A stretch of 16,563 nucleotides of DNA, from contig DAOUHB010000061.1 in NCBI GenBank assembly GCA_034428935.1, forward strand, positions 1 to 16,563, in the 5' to 3' direction. The position numbers and the translations under genes were made by a program. Below, one piece after another: positions 1 to 6,574 of this stretch. How positions within the stretch are numbered: position 1 is the stretch's first letter; each line of letters begins with the position of its first letter. The DNA is from JAAYZQ01 sp034428935 (GTDB taxonomy: Bacteria > Chloroflexota > Anaerolineae > JAAYZQ01). Below the pieces are notes generated by a model, which did no database searches, had not been told where the DNA came from, and was given only the letters and a program-made list of their open reading frames with translations.

Positions 1-108
1 GACGCCGGGCGGCTGCGCCGCGACTCCTCCCGGCCCGGCCCCCAGGGCCAGGATCAAGGCAACGGCTGCCAGCCCCTGCAGCCACAGCGGCATGCGCTTG
101 CGACTCAT
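1..108 (-). CDS. Exported protein, N-terminal fragment with signal peptide
   Basis: Only the first 36 codons are inside the window; the gene runs off the left edge. Reading on the minus strand from the ATG at 108, the peptide starts MSRKRMPLWLQGLAAV. It has a basic n-region (residues 1-6), a hydrophobic core (about 9-24) and a likely signal peptidase I site near VAA-Q at about residues 29-32. The start is supported by a GGAGGT ribosome-binding site four bases upstream of the ATG. A near-consensus promoter lies about 100 bp upstream in the right orientation. The protein is therefore probably secreted or periplasmic/cell-wall associated. Its function cannot be judged from this fragment. Confidence 0.7.
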   Translation of the reverse strand, partial: MSRKRMPLWLQGLAAVALILALGAGPGGVAAQPPGV

Positions 109-208
109 ATTGACCTCCGATTGGGAACTGATTTGTCCGTGGCCTCGTCCAGCGTGGGCGGGGACACCGTGGGGGTTTGCCAGGCTGCCATCGTCGCCGG
201 ACAGGCCC

Positions 209-237
209 ATCATAGCCGCGCCCGGGCCGCCTGTCAA
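209..237 (-). promoter_or_regulatory. Candidate sigma-70-type promoter for the exported protein
   Basis: Read on the minus strand, TTGACA (232-237) is followed after exactly 17 bases by TATGAT (209-214). This is six of six and five of six matches to the -35 and -10 consensus. The start of transcription would fall near 202, giving a leader of about 95 nt before the ATG at 108. Found by eye; not experimentally supported. Confidence 0.6.
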
Positions 238-330
238 GTCGGGGGCGACTGCGGGCGGGGCCGGCCTGGACCGGGCCCTGCCCCATCGCCAGGGTTGTTG
301 CATGTTCACTTGACAGCGGCTCAACAGAGA

Positions 331-366
331 AAGCTCGCCGGGGATCTGCCGATCCCCGGCGAGCTT
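331..366. repeat. Perfect 16-bp inverted repeat (hairpin 1)
   Basis: The arm AAGCTCGCCGGGGATC (331-346) is followed by the loop TGCC (347-350) and its exact reverse complement (351-366). It lies between the two divergent candidate promoters and is not followed by a T-run on either strand, so it does not look like a standard terminator. It could be an operator, a structured RNA element or a REP-like repeat unit. Confidence 0.75.
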
Positions 367-370
367 GAGA

Positions 371-392
371 GTGGCGGATTGTTATCCGCCAC
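371..392. repeat. Perfect 9-bp inverted repeat (hairpin 2)
   Basis: GTGGCGGAT (371-379), loop TGTT (380-383) and the exact complement ATCCGCCAC (384-392). It follows hairpin 1 after only four bases, so the two form a tandem pair in the divergent intergenic region. Neither is explained by a neighbouring gene end. Confidence 0.65.
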
Positions 393-453
393 GAGCAGTG
401 GCAGGGAGAAGAAACGCGACTGTGACATGACTCTGCACCATCGCCGCCGTTGC

Positions 454-482
454 TTGACAGCGGCGCCTTCTTGTGTTTTACT
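454..482 (+). promoter_or_regulatory. Candidate promoter for the DUF1361 gene
   Basis: A perfect TTGACA (454-459) is followed after 17 bases by TTTACT (477-482, four of six matches to TATAAT). Transcription would begin near 489, about 120 nt before the ATG at 609. A TATGAT at 567-572 is closer to the gene but has no recognisable -35 box, so it is the weaker alternative. Confidence 0.4.
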
Positions 483-608
483 GGCAGAGTCGCCCTTCCG
501 GCCTCGACGGCGAAAGCCGGCGGCGGTCGCCGTGGGCCCGGGAACCTACACGTCTGCCCATCGTCTTATGATCGATTCAGCACGCCGCCCGCGTGAAGGA
601 GTTGACCC

Positions 609-1283
609 ATGCATCCAGAAGGTCTGCGCCGGGCGCACCGTTTCCTGGCGCGTCATTCGCTCTATCCGTTGCTCTTGGCCTCATTCCTGGTCGTACTTTT
701 GCTGGCCATGCGGCTCGTACGCAGCGGCGAGCACGTCTTCCTCGGTATGCCCTGGAACCTGTTCCTGGCCTGGATACCCTACCTGGCCAGCCTGTGGGTG
801 CTGCGGCTGCACCGCACCCGGCCGGGCCGCTGGTGGGCGCTTCTCATCCCCAGCGGGCTGTGGCTGGCCTTCTTTCCCAATGCCCCCTACCTCCTCACCA
901 GCTTCTGGCACCTGCACCCCCGGCCCTTTGTGCCCGAATGGTTCGACATCGGCCTCTTGTTGCTCCTGGCCGTGACCGGCCTCTTGCTCGGCATCCTGTC
1001 GCTGCGGGCCATGCAGCGCGTGGTGGAGCACTATTTTGGGCGGCTGCTGGGCTGGCTCTTTGTCCTCGTCTCCCTGGGCCTGTGCGGCCTGGGCATCTAC
1101 CTGGGACGGTTCTTGCGGTGGAATAGCTGGGACTTGTTGCTGAACCCGCGGGGCGTCCTGGCCGACGTGGCCGTCCGCCTGGCCAATCCCACGGACTATG
1201 CCCAGACCTACGGCGTCACCCTGCTCTTTGCCGCCATCCTCCTGGTGTGTTACCTGACCCTCACCTCGCGAGAGCAGGCCTGA
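609..1283 (+). CDS. DUF1361 family integral membrane protein
   Basis: This 224-residue protein is very hydrophobic, with roughly six membrane segments (about residues 17-36, 46-66, 76-95, 111-133, 142-166 and 198-218). It carries the patterns I associate with the DUF1361 family: NLFLAWIPYLAS near residues 50-61, FFPNAPYLLTS near 87-97, and RFLRWNSWDLL near 167-177. The family is a plasma-membrane protein of unknown biochemical role, and nothing here assigns a substrate. The start is set by AAGGAG seven bases before the ATG. The gene stands alone: its own candidate promoter lies upstream, and the downstream ackA unit has a separate promoter. Family assignment is from recalled motifs, not a search. 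Confidence 0.8.
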   Translation: MHPEGLRRAHRFLARHSLYPLLLASFLVVLLLAMRLVRSGEHVFLGMPWNLFLAWIPYLASLWVLRLHRTRPGRWWALLIPSGLWLAFFPNAPYLLTSFWHLHPRPFVPEWFDIGLLLLLAVTGLLLGILSLRAMQRVVEHYFGRLLGWLFVLVSLGLCGLGIYLGRFLRWNSWDLLLNPRGVLADVAVRLANPTDYAQTYGVTLLFAAILLVCYLTLTSREQA

Positions 1284-1343
1284 CGGCCGGGGAGCGACGG
1301 ATGACACGAGACCGGGCCGGCCGCGCCACCGCCCGCCGTCCAT

Positions 1344-1373
1344 TTGACAGAGGGGCCGGGTGTGTGCTACACT
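1344..1373 (+). promoter_or_regulatory. Candidate promoter of the ackA-decarboxylase operon
   Basis: TTGACA (1344-1349), an 18-base spacer and TACACT (1368-1373), with an upstream TGC giving an extended -10. Transcription would start near 1380, leaving a leader of about 130 nt before ackA. No other promoter of this quality was seen between the DUF1361 stop and ackA, so this is the best candidate for the five-gene unit. Confidence 0.55.
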
Positions 1374-1457
1374 TCACAAAGTCGGGCCGGGCCGGCGCGA
1401 GCGCGCGCCGCCAGGTGCGAGGCACTGGGGGGAGGAAGGCCAGCGCAACACAGGGGC

Positions 1458-1501
1458 ATTCCTCTTTCTTTTTGCCGGCAACCGGCTTTGGAGAAAGGAA
1501 T
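1458..1501 (+). promoter_or_regulatory. Leader hairpin that covers the ackA ribosome-binding site
   Basis: The left arm ATTCCTCTTTC (1458-1468) pairs with GAGAAAGGAAT (1491-1501) over 11 positions, with one C-A mismatch and one G-U pair. Inside it, GCCGG (1474-1478) and CCGGC (1482-1486) form a second short stem with a CAA loop. The presumed Shine-Dalgarno sequence AAGGA (1495-1499) is wholly within the right arm. In RNA this would hide the ribosome-binding site, so ackA translation may be controlled by opening of the structure. Regulation is inferred; only the complementarity is seen. Confidence 0.45.
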
Positions 1502-1509
1502 CGGCGTGA

Positions 1510-2727
1510 ATGAAAATCCTGGTTCTGAACTGTGGCAGTTCTTCCGTCAAGTATCAGCTCTTTGACCTGAACGACGAGGTAGAGACGGTTCTGGCAAGCG
1601 GCCTCGTCGAAGAGGTGGGCCTCGGCAGCCCGAGCCTGACCCACCGCCGCCCGGGCCACGACAAGCTGCAGCGGGCCAGGCTGGAGGTCAAGAACCACAC
1701 CGACGCCATTCGCCTGGTCCTCGACATCCTGGTCGACCCCGAGCATGGCGTTCTGGGCAGCGTCCAGGAGCTGGACGCCGTGGGCCATCGCGTGGTCCAC
1801 GGTGGCGAGCGCTTTGCCGGCTCGGTGCGCATCGACGCCGAGGTGATGGACGCCCTCTACGACAACGTGCCCCTGGCGCCCCTGCACAACCCGCCCAACA
1901 TCCAGGGCATCGAGGCGGTCACCGCCCTGCTGCCCGACATCGCCCAGGTGGGCGTCTTTGACACGGCCTTTCACCAGACGATGGAGCCCCATTCGTATCT
2001 CTATGCCCTGCCCTACCGCTACTATCGCGACTATGGCGTGCGGCGCTATGGCTTTCACGGCACCTCCCACCAGTACGTCGCCCGGCGAGCCGCGGCCTAC
2101 CTGGGCCGGCCCATCGACGAGCTCAAGATCGTCACCTGCCACCTGGGCAACGGCGCCAGCATCACCGCCGTGCGCCACGGCCGCTCGGTGATGACGAGCA
2201 TGGGCTTTACCCCGCTGGAAGGCATGCCCATGGGCACCCGCTGCGGCGACATCGACCCGGCCATCGTCCCCTGGATCATGGAGCGGGAGGGCCTGGACGT
2301 CGAGGGCATCAACCGCGTCCTGAACAAGGAGAGCGGCGTCCTGGGCCTGTCGGAGCTTTCGAGCGACATGCGCACCTTCGAGGAGGCCCTCCGCGCCGGG
2401 CCCGACCACCCCCATTACGAGCGCTCCCTCCTCGTGCTCAAGCTGTACACCCAGCGCGTCAAGGGCTTTATCGGGGCCTATGCCGCCATCATGGGCGGGC
2501 TGGATTGCGTCGTCTTTACCGGGGGTGTCGGCGAGAATTTCGTGCAGGTGGTCGAATGGTCGTGCCAGGGCCTGGAGTTCCTGGGCATCGACGGGGTACA
2601 GGCCAGGCGCGCGGCGGGCGAGATCGTAGAGGCGTCCACGCCCGGCTCTCGCACGCGCGTGCTCATCGTGCCCACCAACGAGGAGCTGGCCATCGCCCGC
2701 GACACCTACGACATCGTCACGGCGTAG
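1510..2727 (+). CDS. ackA: Acetate kinase
   Basis: The 405-residue protein has the usual family length and catalyses ATP + acetate to ADP + acetyl phosphate, normally run toward ATP in fermenting cells. The family also often accepts propionate. The ASKHA-fold signatures are present: N7 in VLNCGSSSVKY, R94 in VGHRVVHGGE, D151 in VFDTAFH, H183 in YGFHGTSH, the HLGNGAS loop near 211-217, R244 in PMGTRCGD, GGVGEN at 338-343, and E391/E392 in VPTNEE. The first two thirds of the active-site residues match the known catalytic set (Asn, Arg, Asp, His, Arg, Glu). The ATG at 1510 gives the conserved N-terminus; AAGGA lies 10 bases upstream. The carboxyltransferase gene follows after 50 bp on the same strand, so co-transcription is likely. 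No phosphotransacetylase gene is in the window. Cytoplasmic. Confidence 0.96.
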   Translation: MKILVLNCGSSSVKYQLFDLNDEVETVLASGLVEEVGLGSPSLTHRRPGHDKLQRARLEVKNHTDAIRLVLDILVDPEHGVLGSVQELDAVGHRVVHGGERFAGSVRIDAEVMDALYDNVPLAPLHNPPNIQGIEAVTALLPDIAQVGVFDTAFHQTMEPHSYLYALPYRYYRDYGVRRYGFHGTSHQYVARRAAAYLGRPIDELKIVTCHLGNGASITAVRHGRSVMTSMGFTPLEGMPMGTRCGDIDPAIVPWIMEREGLDVEGINRVLNKESGVLGLSELSSDMRTFEEALRAGPDHPHYERSLLVLKLYTQRVKGFIGAYAAIMGGLDCVVFTGGVGENFVQVVEWSCQGLEFLGIDGVQARRAAGEIVEASTPGSRTRVLIVPTNEELAIARDTYDIVTA

Positions 2728-2777
2728 GGGCGCGCCGCCGCGGGGCCAGCAGCCGCAACGTGAAGACAGAGGTTAGT

Positions 2778-4331
2778 ATGACCGAAGAGGATCCAAGAAT
2801 CGTCGAACTACGCGAGATGCGTCAGAAGGCCCGGCTGGGCGGCGGTGTGGAACGCATCGCCCGGCTCCACGCCCAGGGCAAGATGACTGCCCGCGAGCGG
2901 CTGCTCTACCTCCTCGATCCCGGCACCTTTAACGAGCTGGAGCCCTTTATCACCCACCAGGGTGACGAGCTGGGGCTCGACTCGGAAAAGTACCTGGGCG
3001 AGGGCGTGGTGACAGGCTACGGGCAGATCGATGGCCGCTCGGTGTACGTCTATGCCCAGGACTTTACCGTCTTTGGCGGCACCCTGAGCGAGATGCACAG
3101 CCGCAAGATCTGCCGGGTGATGGACCTGGCCGTGCGCAACGGCGACCCCATCATCGGCCTAATCGATTCGGGCGGCGCCCGCATCCAGCAGGGCGTCAAG
3201 GCCCTGGGCGGCTATGCCGAGATCTTTCGGCGCAACGCCCAATACTCGGGCGTCGTGCCCCAGATCAGCGTCATGCTCGGTCCCTGCGCCGGCGGCGCGT
3301 CCTACTCGCCGGCCATCACCGACGTCATCATCATGGTCGAAAAGCAGTCCTACATGTTTATCACCGGCCCGGCGGTCATCAAGGCCGTCACCGGCGAAGA
3401 GATCGACGCCGAGAGCCTGGGCGGCACCAACGTCCACATGACCATGAGCGGCACGGCCCACATGACCGCGCCCGGCGAGCAGGAGGCCCTTGACCTCTGC
3501 CGGCGCGTCCTGGGGTATTTTCCCTCCAACAACGTCGAGGACCCGCCCTACATCGTGCCGGCCGACGACCCCCTGCGCATGGACGACGAGCTGAACACGC
3601 TCGTCCCCATCGACCCCACCGCGCCCTACGACATGCACGACGTCATCTACCACGTCGTGGACGCGGGCACCTTCGAGGAGGTCCAGCCCGGCTGGGCGCG
3701 CAACTCGATCGTCGGCTTTGCCCGCATGGGCGGCCACAGCGTGGGCATCGTCGGCCAGGAGCCCAGCATCATGGCCGGCGTCATCGACCTGGACGCCGCC
3801 GACAAGATCTCGCGCTTTGTGCGCATGTGCGATTGCTTTAACCTGCCCCTGGTCACCTTTGTGGATTCGCCCGGCTTTCTGCCCGGCATCGACCAGGAGC
3901 ACCGTGGCATCATCCGCCACGGGGCCAAGGTGCTGTATGCCTACTCCGAGGCCACCGTGCCCAAGATCAGCATCATCACCCGCAAGGCCTACGGCGGCGC
4001 CTACGTGGTCATGAGCAGCAAGTTCCTGGGCACCGACGTCAACTATGCCTGGCCCAGCGCCGAGATTGCCGTCATGGGCGCCGAGGGCGCGGTCAACATC
4101 GTCTACCGCAAGCAGATCCAGGCCGCGGCCGATCCCGACGCCGAGCGGGCCCGCCTGGTGGAAGAGTACCGCCGCAACTTTTCCAATCCCTACCACGCCG
4201 CCAGCGCCGGCTACATCGACGACGTTATCGAGCCGCGCGAGACCCGACCCAAGATCGTGGCCGCCCTGGCCGTCCTGCGAGACAAGCAAACCTCCGGGCC
4301 GCCGCGGAAGCACGGCAACATCCCGATGTAG
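2778..4331 (+). CDS. mmdA: Carboxyltransferase subunit, methylmalonyl-CoA decarboxylase alpha / propionyl-CoA carboxylase beta family
   Basis: The 517-residue protein has the full length of the acyl-CoA carboxyltransferase family and two crotonase-like halves. The N half has DSGGARIQ at 130-137 and the oxyanion-type GGAS at 172-175. The C half has DSPGFLPG at 363-370, the pair KAYGGAY at 403-409, and YAWPSAEIAVMGAEGAVNI at 423-441. The enzyme moves a carboxyl group between an acyl-CoA and biotin. Because OadG-, BCCP- and OadB-type genes follow and no biotin carboxylase gene is present, the likely role is the carboxyl-removing subunit of a Na+-pumping decarboxylase acting on methylmalonyl-CoA or a related acyl-CoA. 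A biotin carboxylase elsewhere in the genome would instead make it part of an acyl-CoA carboxylase. The start ATG has GAGG five bases upstream; a longer open frame upstream overlaps ackA and is rejected. Confidence 0.9.
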   Translation: MTEEDPRIVELREMRQKARLGGGVERIARLHAQGKMTARERLLYLLDPGTFNELEPFITHQGDELGLDSEKYLGEGVVTGYGQIDGRSVYVYAQDFTVFGGTLSEMHSRKICRVMDLAVRNGDPIIGLIDSGGARIQQGVKALGGYAEIFRRNAQYSGVVPQISVMLGPCAGGASYSPAITDVIIMVEKQSYMFITGPAVIKAVTGEEIDAESLGGTNVHMTMSGTAHMTAPGEQEALDLCRRVLGYFPSNNVEDPPYIVPADDPLRMDDELNTLVPIDPTAPYDMHDVIYHVVDAGTFEEVQPGWARNSIVGFARMGGHSVGIVGQEPSIMAGVIDLDAADKISRFVRMCDCFNLPLVTFVDSPGFLPGIDQEHRGIIRHGAKVLYAYSEATVPKISIITRKAYGGAYVVMSSKFLGTDVNYAWPSAEIAVMGAEGAVNIVYRKQIQAAADPDAERARLVEEYRRNFSNPYHAASAGYIDDVIEPRETRPKIVAALAVLRDKQTSGPPRKHGNIPM

Positions 4332-4348
4332 GCGGGCAGGAGGCAAGT

Positions 4349-4687
4349 GTGAACGACCTGACGAATGCCCTGTTTATTACCGTGGCGGGCATGGGGCTGG
4401 TGTTTGTCACCATCGTGCTGTTCTGGGGCATGATGTCCCTCATGATGCGCCTCATCGCCGGCCGCGACCGGGAAGAGTCCGCCGTCGAGACGGAGGCCGG
4501 CCCGGCCGGCACGACGGCCGGCCTGGAGATGCAGCGCCGCGCTGCCCTGGCCGCCGTGGCCGCGGCCCTGGCCCTGGAGGCCGAAGAAAAGCCCCGGCCC
4601 TTCCCCCTGCCGCCTCCGGTGTTGGTCAACACCTGGCAGTCGGTGATGCGCGCCCGGCACCTTGCCCGGCGAGGAGACCTGCGATGA
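4349..4687 (+). CDS. oadG: OadG-like gamma subunit of a Na+-pumping decarboxylase
   Basis: This 112-residue protein has one N-terminal membrane helix (about residues 7-36), then a charged and Ala/Glu-rich linker, a Pro-rich stretch (PRPFPLPPP near 82-90) and a short basic tail. That layout matches the small gamma subunit, which anchors the carboxyltransferase to the membrane-bound beta subunit and supports complex assembly. The sequence is too variable in this family for stronger evidence, so position in the operon is a large part of the call. The start is a GTG at 4349, chosen because GGAGG (4339-4343) lies five bases upstream. The gene begins 17 bp after the carboxyltransferase stop, and its TGA overlaps the next ATG by four bases, indicating translational coupling. 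Confidence 0.8.
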   Translation: MNDLTNALFITVAGMGLVFVTIVLFWGMMSLMMRLIAGRDREESAVETEAGPAGTTAGLEMQRRAALAAVAAALALEAEEKPRPFPLPPPVLVNTWQSVMRARHLARRGDLR

Positions 4688-5139
4688 AAGTTAAGATCAA
4701 GCTGGACGATCAGTCCTTCGACGTAGAGATCGACAATCTCAACGCCCGGCCCATCCTGGCCACCGTGGACGGACACACCTTCGAGGTCTGGCCTGAGGAG
4801 GGCGCGGCAGTCGCTGTGCCATCCGCGCCGCCGGCGGCACCCCGGCCCGCCGTGACGCCCCCGCCGCCCCGCCCCACCCGGCGCATGGCCGGCGAGGAGG
4901 CCGCGGCCCCACGGCAGGCCCGCAAGGCGATCTTTGCTCCCATCCCGGGCGTCATCGACTCGGTGGCCGCCCACCCGGGCGACGCAGTGGCCGCCGGCCA
5001 GGAGATGTGCGTGCTGGAAGCCATGAAAATGAAGAACATCATCCGCGCCCCGCGCGCGGGCGAGATTGCCGCGGTCCACGTCACGGTCGGCCAGCACGTG
5101 AAGCACAATGACCTGCTGTTCGAATATGCCGAGGGCTAG
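4684..5139 (+). CDS. Biotin carboxyl carrier protein of the decarboxylase
   Basis: The 151-residue protein has a short N-terminal beta-rich region (1-40), a Pro/Ala-rich flexible linker (about 41-78) and a C-terminal biotinyl domain (about 81-149). The biotin attachment motif EAMKM is at 112-116, making K115 the residue that would carry biotin. It would shuttle the carboxyl group from the carboxyltransferase to the membrane beta subunit, where decarboxylation occurs. The architecture resembles the stand-alone MmdC/GcdC-type carriers rather than a biotin domain fused to a carboxyltransferase. The ATG at 4684 overlaps the oadG stop as ATGA. A longer open frame starting at 4045 runs through the carboxyltransferase and oadG in the wrong frame and is rejected. 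Confidence 0.93.
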   Translation: MKVKIKLDDQSFDVEIDNLNARPILATVDGHTFEVWPEEGAAVAVPSAPPAAPRPAVTPPPPRPTRRMAGEEAAAPRQARKAIFAPIPGVIDSVAAHPGDAVAAGQEMCVLEAMKMKNIIRAPRAGEIAAVHVTVGQHVKHNDLLFEYAEG

Positions 5140-5183
5140 GCTGCCGGGGATTCGCCACCCATCCCCCGACCAGGGAGGTCGCC

Positions 5184-6317
5184 ATGGATTTGAGTAACCT
5201 GGGGAATGAGCTGATCAAGGGACTGGCCAACTTTGAGCCGGGCAACGCCGTGATGATCTTTATCGGGTGCCTGCTCATCTACCTGGCCATTTCCAAGCGG
5301 TACGAGCCGGTGCTGCTGCTGCCCATCGGCCTGGGCTGCATCCTGGCCAACATTCCCCTGTCGGGCATGATGGTCACCGACGAGGACGGCTTTTTTTACA
5401 TCCTGTACCACGCCGGCATTCTCACCGAGCTGTTTCCGCTGCTCATCTTTATCGGCGTGGGCGCCATGATCGACTTCTCGCCGCTGCTCTCCCAGCCCAA
5501 GATGGTCCTCCTGGGGGCCGCCGGCCAGTTCGGCATCTTTGGCACGCTCATCCTGGCCACGCTCCTGGGTTTTCCCCTCAACCAGGCGGCCTCCATCGGC
5601 GTCATCGGCGCCATCGACGGGCCCACGTCCATCTTTGTGGCCACCAAGCTGGCGCCCGAGCTCCTGGCGCCCATCGCCGTGGCCGCCTATTCCTACATGA
5701 GCCTCATCCCCATCATCCAGGTGCCCATCATGAGGCTGCTGACCACCAAGGAGGAGCGGCTCATCCGCATGGACTATGCCCCCAAGCCGGTGTCCAGGCG
5801 GGCGCTCATCATCTTTCCCATCGCCATCACCCTCGTGGCCGGCCTGCTGGTGCCCGCCTCGGTGCCCCTCGTCAGCATGTTGATGCTGGGCAACCTCCTC
5901 CGCGAGAGCGGCGTGGTCGACCGCTTGCGCAAGGGCGCCGAGAACGAGATCATTAACGTGTCGACGCTCTTCCTGGGGCTGACGGTGGGCGCCACCATGA
6001 CCGCCCGGAGCTTCTTGAACTGGGAGACGTTGGGCATCATGGCCCTGGGCCTGATCGCCTTTATCCTGGACACGGTCGTGGGGCTGCTCTTTGGCAAGCT
6101 GATGATGGTCCTCAGCGGCCGCAAGATCAACCCCCTCATCGGCGCCGCCGGCATCAGCGCCTTTCCCATGGCCGGCCGCCTGGCCGCCCAGGTGGCCCAG
6201 GAGGAGGATTTCGAGAACTTTATCCTGATGCACGCCATGGGCGCCAACACCGCCGGGCAATTGGGCAGCGTCATGGCCGGCGGCGTGCTCCTGGCCCTGG
6301 TGACGGGGCTCATGTAA
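5184..6317 (+). CDS. oadB: Na+-translocating decarboxylase beta subunit (OadB/MmdB/GcdB family)
   Basis: The 377-residue polytopic membrane protein has the family length. It decarboxylates carboxybiotin and couples this to Na+ export. The segment GAIDGPTSI at 142-150 contains D145, which aligns with the essential membrane aspartate of this family (Asp203 in Klebsiella OadB). The C-terminal region MHAMGANTAGQLGS at 349-362 is the second conserved polar motif, with N355 at the position of a functionally important Asn. Other family patterns include IGVGAMIDFSPLL at 90-102. The start ATG has GGGAGGT four bases upstream, and the gene follows the biotin carrier after 44 bp, so it closes the operon. 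A tandem palindromic repeat lies just downstream and may end transcription. Confidence 0.95.
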   Translation: MDLSNLGNELIKGLANFEPGNAVMIFIGCLLIYLAISKRYEPVLLLPIGLGCILANIPLSGMMVTDEDGFFYILYHAGILTELFPLLIFIGVGAMIDFSPLLSQPKMVLLGAAGQFGIFGTLILATLLGFPLNQAASIGVIGAIDGPTSIFVATKLAPELLAPIAVAAYSYMSLIPIIQVPIMRLLTTKEERLIRMDYAPKPVSRRALIIFPIAITLVAGLLVPASVPLVSMLMLGNLLRESGVVDRLRKGAENEIINVSTLFLGLTVGATMTARSFLNWETLGIMALGLIAFILDTVVGLLFGKLMMVLSGRKINPLIGAAGISAFPMAGRLAAQVAQEEDFENFILMHAMGANTAGQLGSVMAGGVLLALVTGLM

Positions 6318-6348
6318 CCGGCCCGCGTGCGATCCGGGACGCTCCGGA

Positions 6349-6568
6349 ACTCCCCCCTGGCCCGGACGGCCAGGACGGGCGACTTGTCGGGGCCGGGCCT
6401 GGCCCGCCGCAAGCTCTGCCCGGACAAGTCCGGGACTCCGGGCTCGTGTGCTACCCGGACTCCCCCCTGGCCCGGACGGCCAGGACTCCCCGACTTGTCG
6501 GGGCCGGGCCGTCACCTCTGAGAGCCTTCCCGGACAAGTCCGGGACTCCGGGCTCGTGCGCTACCCGG
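6349..6568. repeat. Two tandem 110-bp imperfect repeats in the convergent gap
   Basis: Copy 1 is about 6349-6458 and copy 2 about 6459-6568. Three blocks are identical in both: a 28-bp block at 6349-6376 and 6459-6486; a 19-bp block at 6381-6399 and 6492-6510; and a 30-bp block at 6419-6448 and 6529-6558. Each copy holds palindromes: CCTGGCC/GGCCAGG around a CGGAC loop, and CCCGGAC-AA-GTCCGGG. Copy 2 also holds CCCCGAC-TT-GTCGGGG. The region separates the convergent ends of oadB and the permease gene, so the hairpins may act as a two-way terminator, although no clear T-run is seen. No ORF here is credible. Confidence 0.8.
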
Positions 6569-6574
6569 GGCCTC

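Noticed and set aside
310..338. TTGACA at 310-315 as an independent promoter
   Set aside because: No acceptable -10 hexamer at 16-18 bp spacing; the expected position falls in the GC-rich hairpin arm.
2505..2777. N-terminal extension of the carboxyltransferase into ackA
   Set aside because: It overlaps ackA in another frame and has no similarity to the family; the ATG at 2778 has a good ribosome-binding site and gives the standard length.
3159..4346. A 395-codon minus-strand frame opposite the carboxyltransferase, and a 384-codon one opposite ackA
   Set aside because: Antisense shadows of strongly conserved genes; the translations are Val/Gly/Asp/His-rich with no recognisable motif.
5184..6317. 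OadB as a generic Na+/H+ antiporter or glutamate symporter
   Set aside because: The GAIDGPTSI segment, family length and adjacency to biotin carrier and carboxyltransferase genes are specific to the decarboxylase beta subunit.
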